From Mytilus edulis (lineage: Eukaryota > Mollusca > Bivalvia > Mytilida > Mytilidae), in the NCBI RefSeq assembly GCF_963676685.1, contig NC_092345.1:74699960-74763959 (forward strand): a stretch of DNA of 64,000 nucleotides, in the 5' to 3' direction. Every line of letters starts with the position of its first letter. Position 1 is the stretch's first letter. A model generated the notes under the pieces. That model was given only the letters and a program-made list of their open reading frames with translations. It was not told the origin of the DNA and made no database searches. The position numbers and the translations under genes are program-made. This document shows, one piece after another, positions 44,735 to 55,469 of the stretch.

Positions 44735-45060
44735 AAACGTTTAATCCCGCTGCAAATGTTTGCACCTGTCCTAAGTCAGGAATCTGATGTACAGTAGTTG
44801 TCGTTTGTTTATGTAATATATACGTGTTTCTCGTTTCTCGTTTTGTTTATATAGATTAGACCGTTGGTTTTCCCGTTTGAATGGTTTTACACTAGTAATT
44901 TTGGGGCCCTTTATAGCTTGTTGTTCGGTGTGAGCTAAGGCTCCGTGTTGAAGGCCGTACTTTAACCTATAATGGTTTACTTTTTAAATTGTTATTTGTA
45001 TGGAGAGTTGTCTCATTGGCACTCACACCACATCTTCCTATATCTATGTATAAACGAAAT
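44735..45060 (+). repeat. S-family SINE-like repeat
   Basis: TTTAATCCCGCTGCAAATGT, CACCTGTCCTAAGTCAGGAA, GACCGTTGGTTTTCCCGTTT, GGAGAGTTGTCTCATTGGCA and the CACATCTTCC end, in order and nearly full length. Confidence 0.72.
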
Positions 45061-45064
45061 ATTC

Positions 45065-46415
45065 AAAATTTAGGTTTAGACTATTCATGCATGTTTGCTT
45101 TCAATAGATGATCAATTTCTTAGAATTGTCTTTATCAAGAGAAAGTTATGTTGACAAGCCTGACCTAGTATAATTTCTTGTCTTTCATTTTTTTATGTGC
45201 TTTGTCTATATGCCTTTTTCTTTTTCTTTGATTTTATATTTGTTTGTTTTATGATATTAGGATTATAACATACTGTTTGCTACTTAACCCCTATTTTGTC
45301 ATGTTTATTTTTTATGTCTGTCTGTCTGTCTGTTTTGTTTTGTTTTGTTTTGACTTTTAGATTTAAATATCCTTGAAGTTCGGTATTTTTGTTGTTTTAA
45401 TTCTTTCTAGAACATGGTCATGGTTAAAATGAAGTAAATATAGATGACTGGCGCCACCTAGATTTTACGCCCAAGATATTAGGTAGACGTAAATTTATTT
45501 GTGGCTGCCTTGGTAATTAGAAAACAAAACTGAATTAGGGAAAGTGTTGGCCTTTGGTTTAGAAAAAGCGATAAATTTGATGGAAACTCTTTGTGACGAG
45601 AAATATTGTCTGTGCTAAATAAAGAAAGTTGTGTTCTTCATTCATACTATTTCGAAAATTCCATAACCGTTGAGCACCCTTAAAATGCCATCTATCTATA
45701 TAAAAAAGCTGCGGCACCATATGTGTTTTGCAGTTTTATAATAAGGTGTTGATAATCCAGAATTATAAAGGTTTTATCAACGGCTCTTTATAGTGAAAAC
45801 GCAGGAACCAAAAAGGCTACCATTGTCGCCATTGTTAAAATATTAACTTTATTGTAACCTTCAGTTTACATTACATTTGAGATGTTATATAACCATACTT
45901 AGACTATATAGTAATGAAGTTCTAACATTACAGTATTGATTACTAGGGTTACGGAGACAGAATTATAAAAAAAATCCAAACTTGTTTTCGAATCTCATAT
46001 TTGATCTTCATGTAACATTGAAATACTTTATTTTTGTAATTTTTCATTAATAAATACTGTTAAACTGAACTAGGGTGACTTTTTTGGGCAAATGTAAATT
46101 TCAGAGTAATTCCTGACTAAATGTTGCTTTTTTGTAGAACTTGTATTGAAAGTTTATCCGTAAAATATGCATTAAATATTTATCCGCAGACACGAACGTA
46201 CAATCATGTTCCCTAAAATCTTCTGTTCCTGACTAAATGAAACTTACGGAAATTACAAACGAACCGACAAACCAACAAACGAATTGATTTACGGGACTCT
46301 TAATCTCTATCCAAATTCTATTTGCTGTATCATTACAATTAATGCACGTGTTGATGCATTGCTTGATTCTAAACATTTTTGTAAATTTTGAATAACCAAG
46401 ATCATAAAAATATTA
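45065..46415. other. AT-rich intergenic DNA
   Basis: No gene seen. A possible L-type terminus lies near 45370-45400 (CCTTGAAGTTCGGTATTTTT). Confidence 0.45.
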
Positions 46416-46420
46416 CTCAA

Positions 46421-46790
46421 GCTAGGTTCACACTGCCGATCAGATCAACTCGATGATCCCGATTGTCCAAATTTCCACGACCAAGCGTGGCCCAATTCTT
46501 GATCGGGCCTGTTTACGACTTCTACCTGACTACTATCCGACTGTACACGAGCTTAACTCGACCATTCACGACTCCTTGATGTTTCCATCATGACTCAAAC
46601 CCGACCACTAATTGAATACATATTCGATAACTCCAACTAATTCACGATCTCTACACGATCTTTACTCGACTAGCTAGACCAAATCAACTGTACTCGAGCT
46701 CAGTCTGATCTCTACCAGTCCAGATCGATTTGATCGTTTAGGGGTCGTAGGGATAGTTGGGCATTGGTCCGGTATGTACAATTTCAGTAT
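46421..46790 (+). mobile_element. K element, left end
   Basis: Begins GCTAGGTTCACACTGCCGAT and is filled with ACTCGA/CGATCT words for about 330 bp. The inverse terminus lies at 54987. Only one end is present here, so it is a fragment or has lost its other end. Confidence 0.6.
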
Positions 46791-46794
46791 AAAA

Positions 46795-47080
46795 GCATCT
46801 GCTTTTTTTTTTATATCACCCGCTGCAACGGAGGAGGAATTAAGTGTTACCCTTGTCCGTCCGTAAGTACGTATACGTACGTACGTCCCAAAAACTAGTT
46901 TCCGTTCTTTAATTTTATTTGGCCTCAACCAAATTTTATGAAACGTTATGCCATAAAACACAGATCAAGTGATCGAATTTGGTTGTTGTCACTTTTACCG
47001 TTCTTGGGTAATGACTCTTCATAACGTTATATGCAAGCTGGGGCATTATTTGTGTCCAATGGACACGTTCCCCGTTTATT
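46795..47080. repeat. Probable dispersed repeat
   Basis: A T-run, then ATATCACCCGCTGCAACGGA, a CGTC/GTAC-rich short tandem tract near 46855-46890, and CAAGCTGGGGCATTATTTGT with GTCCAATGGACACG. Recalled as a common mollusc unit; no second copy in the window. Confidence 0.4.
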
Positions 47081-47324
47081 TAGTTAAATTCAGTAGTTCA
47101 CAGAAGGTCTGAGTAAAATTATACATTTAAAATATCTACGTGGAAATAAAGCAGTTGGATTGTTTTGTAAGGTGTTTAGAGCTCAGATAGACCCGTTAAT
47201 AGCTGTGACGGAGCTTGAAGAGAGCATAGAAGTCGAAAAAAGGGGTAGACAGCAAAGGGCGCCGAGAAAGCTTGGTGATGCTGTGGCTGACAAGGCGAAC
47301 ACTGTGTCTGCAGTATAAATTGTA

Positions 47325-47390
47325 ACCACAAAAATACTGAACTCCGAGGAAAATTAAAAACGAAAAGTCCCTAATCAAATGACAAAATCG
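47325..47390 (-). repeat. L-family 3' end, reverse fragment
   Basis: CACAAAAATACTGAACTCCG and GTCCCTAATCAAATGACAAA. Confidence 0.7.
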
Positions 47391-47549
47391 ACATTATGAG
47401 AGACTTGAAGGAGCTGAAAAAAGAGAACCCTAATGTTATAAAACCTTACTTAACGTAAAGTAGGACGCTGATTTGTAATGAGAGTTTTACTGCTCTTTTC
47501 TTTAAAATGGGATTTGTCACTGGATAAGTACTGATGTTAGATAGCAATA

Positions 47550-47960
47550 TACATGAACTTTACCAGCCCATTTTCCTTGCTTTCTTACAAATTAAGTCTA
47601 CGGCTTGTGTCGTAAATGTGCATACGTATGTAATCAGTATTTTTCCATAGATCTGATACCCAGTAGTTGAATGGTTCAATATATTTCTTCTTTTTTTTTG
47701 TACCCATGGCAACAAACTGCTTGTTTTTACTAATAATATTGCAAAATGGGGTAAAGGTATCACATATTTTCCAAAAAAATGTAACCATAAAATTAAATTT
47801 TTAATGCACCCACCTAACACACGGCTAAATTATATATCATTTGAAAGCTACACAAGTACTATCTGTTTTGCCCGGTCGTAAATATTATACGGTGCAATTT
47901 CGTCAAATCAAGATCAAAGGTCAAGGACGAAAAAGTGCATACTAGTATTTTCTAAGATTT
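47550..47960. repeat. D-family related repeat, copy 2
   Basis: The left part matches 38280-38480 (GTGCATACGTATGTAATCAG, ATATTGCAAAATGGGG). The right part (TTTTGCCCGGTCGTAAATAT, CAAGATCAAAGGTCAAGG) matches 51430-51580 in reverse. Confidence 0.5.
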
Positions 47961-47964
47961 CAGC

Positions 47965-49075
47965 TTGATTGCATATTGTGACTTGTATACTAAATTCACA
48001 TATGCAAACAATACAAACTTTTAGCAGAGAGATAAACAGTCTTTAATCAAATGCATTTTTAAATATTTAAAACTTGTTTTTGATGGACAGCACATGTTTC
48101 CTGAAATTCGAGTAAAAGTTGACAAAATGTGTTAAAACACAAATTTTTCTTTCTGATGCTACTGCTTATCATTTAAAAATAAGTTAAACCCAGTAATAAC
48201 TATCAAAGAAGATTTTGACATCATAAATTTTCTAAAACTATGCTTACTTCTAATCAAACAGCAAAACATAACAACTCATATAATTGCCCAAAATACCACC
48301 ATCTGCGAAAAATCTACTTTTAAGCATTTCTTCATATTTAAACATTGTGTGTTGGTAATATAAGATTTATTTAACAAATTTTTAAGAATCTAAAAAATGT
48401 AAAGTAAAAACATATGTGCATGAATTATACTATTGCTTGAAATAAAGGGGGCAAAACTAAGAGATTGCAATCTGCATTGTAACTACCAGACTAAAATAAA
48501 CATCTTTCGACTGTTCTTATTGTTTGATTTGTAGCTTCGTTATAAAAATTGATGTAGTGGAAAAGACGTTTTATTTATTTGATGTGAACCATAAAAAAGA
48601 AATTGGAAATTCAGACAAAAAGAAATTAAAAAGAAATTGATGAAAATTGAAATTTCAAAGAATTATAAAAATAGTAAACACATTATAAAACTTGACTTCT
48701 TTATTGCTTAAATTGCGTTGTTCATTGTTTGAATGCATTGATTCATCAAATAAGAATAATTTTGAATAAAAAATACATTAATACGCAATGATTCTAGTTA
48801 CAATTAAACTTCCTGAATAGATTGAATGACTAGTTCATTTTTCATACGAGGATGACTTCATGCAAGACCTTCTGATAAAAAGAAGCTACCAGTATCTTGA
48901 AAGTTCACTTTCCACTATAATTATAGATGATTTCATCTCACTGCAAGAATAGTGCCAAATTTGTGACAATGCACTCGTATTTTCCATTGAAATTGAAAAT
49001 AAAAAACTCAACAGATATAGTTTACTCTATCACGTATCTTGAAATCGACGATGATGGTTGGCTGAGAACAAGTTT
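47965..49075. other. AT-rich intergenic DNA, no gene seen
   Basis: Very AT-rich with short frames only, and no repeat match within the window. Confidence 0.45.
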
Positions 49076-49077
49076 TA

Positions 49078-50250
49078 CGACAAAAGAGATGAGCATAAAT
49101 TAACCCATAAAAACATTCCTTACTATCTAATTATAAACTTTTTATTTCTATGTAGCAACATAATCATTATAGCAACGCCTGCATATCTATACTCCTAAAG
49201 GAGGAGACCGAATTCATTGAGCCTCAACTCCCCTGAAACAATAACCAGTCGGAAATATTTATGATATGACGTATAAATGTAGGGTTTTGTATTTCCTTAA
49301 TTTGTCTTAGCATGCTCAGTCGACCTTCTGCCCTCGAAATTGAATAAAACTTTTTATTTTAACACTTGCCCAATTGTAACGCGATTTCGCGGCATCTTCT
49401 TGTGGAGTATATATCTCCAAGTTGATACAATATTCCATAGCTTGTATTTACTTTTACGATTTTCGTGATAGTGCGTAACTGCTCAGAATGAAGATATTAA
49501 ATAAAGGCAACTATACTATACCGCCATTCAATAGTCATCAATCGAGGGGAACGCATCAACTATAAGAGGAACACAACGGAATAACAGAAACACTGAACTG
49601 CTACAAAAACAAACGCCAACATACAAATGAACAGATTATTGGATACCAACTTCCATATGCTTGACTTGGTACAGGACAATTGAAGAAAAATGGTGGTTCG
49701 AACATGGTTTTAAACCAGAGTTCAAATGCAAAGTTGAAATCATTCCTTTGAAAATTTTATGGACGCCATTATGAAATATCTGTTTCGCCAGATGACGACT
49801 GATAAGTTCCAACCGACGTAATAAAATACCGTCATCTCGGCCTTGAATGTCACCTACCGAATAAGACTTGGCACCGAGTTAAGAATTACATGAGCCACAA
49901 GACGGGTGTCACATGTGGAACATGATATGTCTTCCCTTTGGGAGCATCTGAGTTCACCCAAAATATTTTGGGGGTTTGTGTTACTCAATGTGTAGTTTTA
50001 TTAGCTGCGGAACCGTAGCTCTTGGGTCCTTATGTTATTTTTTGACTATTTGCGGACCATAGATCTATGGTCCGCAAATAGTCAAAAAATAACATAAGGA
50101 CCTAAGAGCTACGGTTCCGCAGCTATAGTTTTATATGCTGTGTTTTGCATACTGTTGCTTGTCTATTTCGTTTTTTGCCCGGCTTTGTCAGTTCGTTATC
50201 AATTATGAGTTGATGTCGCTTTTATATATTTCGTCACTCTTCAAGTAGTA
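49078..50250 (+). pseudogene. Decayed retroelement copy (RT end and 3' region)
   Basis: ACGACAAAAGAGATGAGC and, at 49395-49470, a stretch reading GVYISKLIQYSIACIYF match the RT-end signature. CGCCAGATGACGACTGATAA, ACATGAGCCACAAGACGGGT and CTTTGTCAGTTCGTTATCAA continue in the 3' order. The copy is interrupted at 50002-50125 by a palindromic insertion. Confidence 0.6.
50002..50125. mobile_element. 124 bp near-perfect palindromic insertion
   Basis: Arms of 62 nt are reverse complements with one mismatch, centred on AGATCT at 50063/50064. The outer ends are TAGCTGCGGAACCGTAGC and its complement. Both sides carry the identical 9-mer TAGTTTTAT (49993-50001 and 50126-50134), a target-site duplication. 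Nine bases is the Mutator/MULE size. Confidence 0.85.
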
Positions 50251-51635
50251 AAAGTTTTTAAAATTGTAGATCATTGTAGTTAAATGTATCATGATAACGA
50301 TTTGGTTCTATACATATATCACCGTGAGCAAACTAAGTTATTTTCGCAGGTATTTGTCTTATTGCGTTAATTTTCTTCATTTTACTTTGAGGCGATTTTT
50401 TTAGCCGATTTTCATTACTGCAAGTTTTTAAAGTAAATATTCTAAAGGAACAATCAACATCTCAAACCATGAATCCAAGTGCAATAGACGAACAACAGTC
50501 CACAAAACACAGCACAGCATGAAAACGATCACTGCCTAAAACGGCGAATGATCCTATAAGGTCAGGAAGGGTATTAAATTTTTTTCATTTCTTTTATTTC
50601 ACAACTGCCTATAGTGTTTTACATTCACAATGGCCTGCATTTGTATTTTAAAAGCTTAGGTTAAAAATACCCAAAGCATCTTTTATTCAAATAATTAAAG
50701 AGATTAAACTTCTAAACACATTTAATATGTCTAACACGATTTTAAACTAAATAATAAGCAGCAGCATTATATTAAGTTCGTTTACATCCCGCTTTAGACA
50801 ACCAAATGTTTCTAAACAAGGTTACTTATTTCAATGTTGCCTACGATGTAGTCGCAAAGTCATGTTTGCATTTAAACGTGATTACAAGAAAGTAAATAAG
50901 ATTGACTTCGTAAAAAACATTTTTTTTTACCTCAATTAGCTCGTATGTATTCTTTTCGAACTTTAAATACCCATTCTTTTATTATAGAAAACCATTCTCC
51001 TCCCTGATATTGACAATTAGCGATGTGCCATCTTATCATAGAAAAACAATATGATCGCTTTTTGCGGATGGCAGATTTTTGGGCAACTGCAAACACTTCA
51101 ATAGTAGTCTGTTCTATGAACAATCATTAATAATCACATCTTAAAAATACAAAACAAATATTCCTTGACCTAAAACATATACATCAATCTACTTTTTTAG
51201 CATACATATATCGATCCCCCAAGATATATTTTGATTTTGGAACAATTTTTCAATTTTTTAGGATTTGTGATGAATTTCAATTTTCAGGAAATATTGCGCA
51301 TCTCACCTCTTATTTTTTGTTTGATTTGAAATTAATGAATCATGTTATATAAAGTTCATATGATCCTTTTGACAATTTTATGGTACAAGAATCAGAAATG
51401 GCCTTTTGTTAAATAATCGCTAAAAATTGGAATGTTTATACATGACCTTTGACCTTGATTTAACAGAAAATGCACCGTACGATTTTTTTACGACCGGGCA
51501 AAACAGAAAGTACAGATTTTTAGCTTTCGAATGATAATAATACAGCCGTTTGTTAGGTAGGTGCATTAAAGTCGTTAATTAAGCGTCTTTTTGAAATAAG
51601 TCACTCGCCTACATTTGTATTCCTGAAACTGTTTA

Positions 51636-53705
51636 TGCCCGCGTCACACTGTCCCGATTTTTACGCCGATGGCAACACGATAATGGAAATTTTTAAAATC
51701 GGGACTGATCGTATCCAGATCGGGCTATTCGTAGTGCCATCTTTAACCATCGTAGAACCATCGGCCACTTTTTCTAGCCTTCGGGGACAACTTCGGGAAT
51801 GGTTCTAAATTTTTTAACATGTTAAAAAATCCCCGAAGGTGCGTCCGATATTGAGGGTTCGTATTGAGTTCGTATCACCATCCTCACCATCGTAATGTCA
51901 CCGGGAATGCATCTTTGAACATCGTATTGCATTCGTGTTTCCATCGTTTCCATCGGGCAGTTTTGACATTACGATGTCTACACGAATGAATCACGAAGAT
52001 ACCCGAAGGTCTTACGATGGCAACGCGACTTCGTGAAGACCTCGTAATCCCGTCGTGTTGCCATCGAATAAAAGTACGAAGGCGACAAGATGGAACTACG
52101 ACGGTAATAAATCCAGCTAAATATAAGTTAATTTTCGCGCTAAAATACATTTAAAGTGCCATGCGCGATATGCACTGCTCAGTCTAATACGACAGTTAAG
52201 AAAGACGTTCACAAAACATGGAGCTCATATCATATGATTCTATGAGAACAAGAAAGGCGACAGCGTTGTTTCTATTAATTCAAATGGAACAAGAAGAGCA
52301 GCTATTACAGGCTCAAGATTTACTTTTACAAGTCAAATATTATTTCAAAAAGTTTGTCAATTTTTCATATCAAGTAACATAATGAAAATCATAAACGCGC
52401 CTCGTACACTAACACTGCAGGTACACGTATATAGGGAAACCAACTTTTTCTTCATTATTCTGATTTTTTTTATGTATCGTCTGAGTTGTTGTCACACGAA
52501 TTTTTACTCCATAACCATTTTGTTTTTTATATGTCATATTTTGCCGCATTTGTTGCTTTCCCCACATCCTTCCTTTTGTCTATATTATTATGATATTCTC
52601 CTGTAAAGAGCTCTTTTTGAATAAAAGGGATCAACGAACCCATTACCTTACCTTTAAGATAGATCAGTAAACATGGGCATAAAGACTGGTGATTATTCAG
52701 ACTAGTGCACATATTTTACAGTTCAAACAAGTCAATGCCGAGCGTGACATCCCCTCATATGTAACATATTGGGGACAAATATGGACACTATATTTGTATA
52801 TGACACATGCAGAAAATGGTAAATTGAATATGCATATTTGATACACATAAACTATTTTTTTAGAAATCAACCAAAACATTCAGTAACTGGAAATACCTTT
52901 AATGTTGTCTTTAGAACCAGCAGGTAAAAAAATGAGCAACCAATTTCCTGTGTATTATGCTATTTCAAGGAGGGAAAAAAAGTCCATCTGCATGACCTTG
53001 ACCTTTGGCCTTGAACGTAAAAAATGTCAGATCATTACAAGGAGGAACAATATACCAAATGTGGTTAAAATCTTTTGAAGCATGTTGGTTTTAGAGTGTC
53101 CACAAGGGTGATATTGCCTTGTATTATAACTGCTACTGTGACCTTGACCTTTGAACTTTAAAGTCAATAGCGCTTAAGATATTCTTATAGAGTAACACCA
53201 TACCAAGTTTTGAGCATTTTGGTTCTAGAGTGTCCATAACAATTTTATCTACACGCAACTTACATGTAGTAGGCGAGGGGATAATAAACTAAGTTTTATA
53301 AGAATTAGACAAAAAGATCGATTTCCCGCCATGCATGGCAGACTTGTACAGAAACGATATGTTGTCGAAATTCTGTTCGTATCTTTTAGACATCGAATGG
53401 CCATCGCGCCATCATCGTAATCCATCGTGTAGCTTTCGTAATCCATCGTGTAGCCTTCGTGATCCATCGTGTAGGCTTCGGCTGAGATATGAAGCTTAAA
53501 TACCCGTCTTCGGTTAACCTTCGTATGTCCATCTCTTGCTGTCGTATATAATTTCGGCACCATCGTATAGACTTCGTTATTCATCGTACTTGCTTCTGTC
53601 ACTTTTTGGTATTTTAACGAGATCGGGACCAACTTCGTACGAACTTACAATTTTCGCATTCGGGTGTCCATCGTATATAAAAATCGGGACAGTGTGACGC
53701 GGGCA
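51636..53705 (+). mobile_element. H element copy 2 (longest copy)
   Basis: 2070 bp with inverted ends TGCCCGCGTCACACTGTCCC and its complement and perfect TTA duplications (51633-51635, 53706-53708). Dense CATCGT/ACGATG words fill both arms. The interior has a 54-codon frame (52219-52380) beginning MELISYDSMRTRKATALFLL, a second conserved frame from 52382 beginning MKIINAPRTLTLQ, and a segment with TGACCTTGACCTTTGG. No complete transposase. Confidence 0.85.
52219..52383 (+). CDS. Conserved short frame inside H element copy 2
   Basis: Starts MELISYDSMRTRKATALFLL, then an IQMEQEEQLLQAQDLLLQ helix, and ends after 54 residues. The same frame in copy 3 is open to a similar point, and a GTAAAA donor-like site follows LLLQ, so this may be the first exon of a lost transposase or accessory protein. 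Copy 1 has a stop in it. Function not recognised; the Glu/Gln/Leu-rich helix would suit an N-terminal segment of a Harbinger-type protein, but that is conjecture. Confidence 0.35.
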
Positions 53706-53708
53706 TTA

Positions 53709-54105
53709 CAAATATCTATCACGAACTCAAATAAAAATCATTTGTCTTTTGTCTTATTTTTTTTTTTATAAAATTGTGTCAAAAAGGGAATGAAAAAAGT
53801 GCTTGTAAATATTCGACCGTACGGTGACATATAGTTGTTAAGTTCTGAGTCATTTGGTGTCCTATATAGAGTTGTCTTATTGGCAATTATACCACATCTT
53901 CTTATTTTTATACTTCAAAAATTTCTGGACATACGGAAAATACGGAAAGCCAAACAAAAATAGCCAATTACACAGGTAAAATATAATATTGATATTCTTA
54001 AAAACTAGCTTAGAAGGCTAAATTAGTCATCAGCAACTGTCTAATAATGAATTTTAATGCACAATTACTTTCATATTTGAAAAATACTCTGGGGCCAAAA
54101 TGCAG
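53709..54105 (+). repeat. D-family repeat, copy 3 right part, with nested S fragment
   Basis: AATAAAAATCATTTGTCTTT and GAAGGCTAAATTAGTCATCA match copy 1. An S fragment (about 53816-53912, GAGTTGTCTTATTGGCAATT) is inserted in it. The left part of this copy lies before the H element, ending at 51635. Confidence 0.65.
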
Positions 54106-54310
54106 GATCTACTTCCCTTGCAAAACACCTGAGATCATCCCAGGTTAAACTGGGTTTTGTGTTGCTAAGTTTTTAGTTTTCTATGTTGTGTTGTGTAGAC
54201 TTCTGTTTGTCCTCTCGTCGGCTTTTGTTTTTCGCTATGACTGTGTCGGTTTGATTTCGACCTTTGAGTTTGATTGTTCCTTTGGTATCTTTGTTCTCTC
54301 TTTTAAAATT
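54105..54310 (+). repeat. Retroelement untranslated-region fragment
   Basis: CACCTGAGATCATCCCAGGT, AGTTTTCTATGTTGTGTTGT, GAGTTTGATTGTTCCTTTGG and TATCTTTGTTCTCTCTTTT. It is the uninterrupted counterpart of the site hit by the palindrome at 50002. Confidence 0.65.
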
Positions 54311-54439
54311 GTACACCACCCTGCAAAAGTATAGACGCGTACTGCATATAGAGGAATTTGTGAACAGTTAAAAATGAATATATAGTGACAATATATATTT
54401 TTGCAGAAGCTCAGTTATGAGAGATAATCAGAGCTGCAC

Positions 54440-54987
54440 ACATTTTTAGAGAATCGTGTAGCAGTCTTGTATACTCGTGTATTGCCGAGTAGAGATCGAA
54501 GAGTGGTCGAATGTGGTTGCGTAGAGATCGGATATTGGTCGAGTTGGTCTGGGATGAAAAAAAATATAGAATTCGCAGTGATCATGAAGCGATCGGGCAT
54601 TAATCGAGTTAATTTGGACCACAGATCGTACAGGTTGTCGTTGATCGGGAAATGATCGGATAGTAATCGTGCAAAAATCGAAAAAATCGAGATCTGATCG
54701 GTAAACTATTTGTATTCCGACCAAACTCGATCTCTACACGATCCTTTCTAGATCAATTCGACCCCTACCCTACGAATTTTCGATCTCTTCTCGAGAGACT
54801 GGCTTCTCGATCCTAACTCGAATGATTTTGACATGTCAAAAACTCTCGGGTGGAAAGTCAGATCGATGAAGACCAAGGTAGACCACACCGAACATTCTTT
54901 TCGATTGAGTCAGACCAGTCTCCCGATCGCTTAATTTGTCTTGATCGTGATTGATCGAGTTGATCTGATCGGCAGTGTGAACCTAGC
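54440..54987 (-). mobile_element. K element, right end
   Basis: Ends ATCGGCAGTGTGAACCTAGC, the exact inverse of the 46421 terminus, and is packed with GATCG/CGATC words. The matching left end of this copy is not recognisable near 54420. Confidence 0.6.
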
Positions 54988-54994
54988 TTTTTTA

Positions 54995-55465
54995 TTATTC
55001 TATATATTTATATATTTATATATATATTACAAATCCGGTTAAGATCCTTGTCTGAACCGCGGCGCTCCTATAGTAGCGGCCATGTTTTATTACGTTTTTT
55101 GTGAATTACCCTACAATTCTTGGTTCACACATTTTTTGGAATGACAGTGAAATCAATTTATGCAAATTTAATAACTACTTCATGAATGCATCATTTAAAA
55201 AAAACATCAGAATATACAGAAAAAAGAATTAGAAGCAACATTAAGAAGAAAAACTGACACCATAGCCAAAAGGAAAATCGACAAAGACTTAAGAGACAAA
55301 CAGTCAACAACATTTGTGCAGAAAACTTAAAATCAAAGTGATCTCTTGTGCCTCGGAAGTGTATGAAGATCCTGCATCACTACTGACACTGGTATGCTTT
55401 CGTGACAAGTAAAGAAATCGACACAGATATAACATACAGCATAACCAAATCATGGTCCGTAAAAT
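54995..55465. other. Intergenic DNA, no feature recognised
   Basis: A TA-rich start followed by unremarkable sequence up to the truncated H copy. Confidence 0.4.
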
Positions 55466-55469
55466 TTTC

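Noticed and set aside
50932..51123. Protein-like minus-strand frame (MFIEQTTIEVFAVAQKS...)
   Set aside because: The composition is plausible, but no acceptor, partner exon or family could be identified. Not enough to call.
53249..53632. 127-residue minus-strand frame with YTMDYEG-type repeats (also 56434-56712)
   Set aside because: The repeats are a translation of the degenerate CGATGGATTACGA subterminal words of H elements. There is no coding signature outside the motif.
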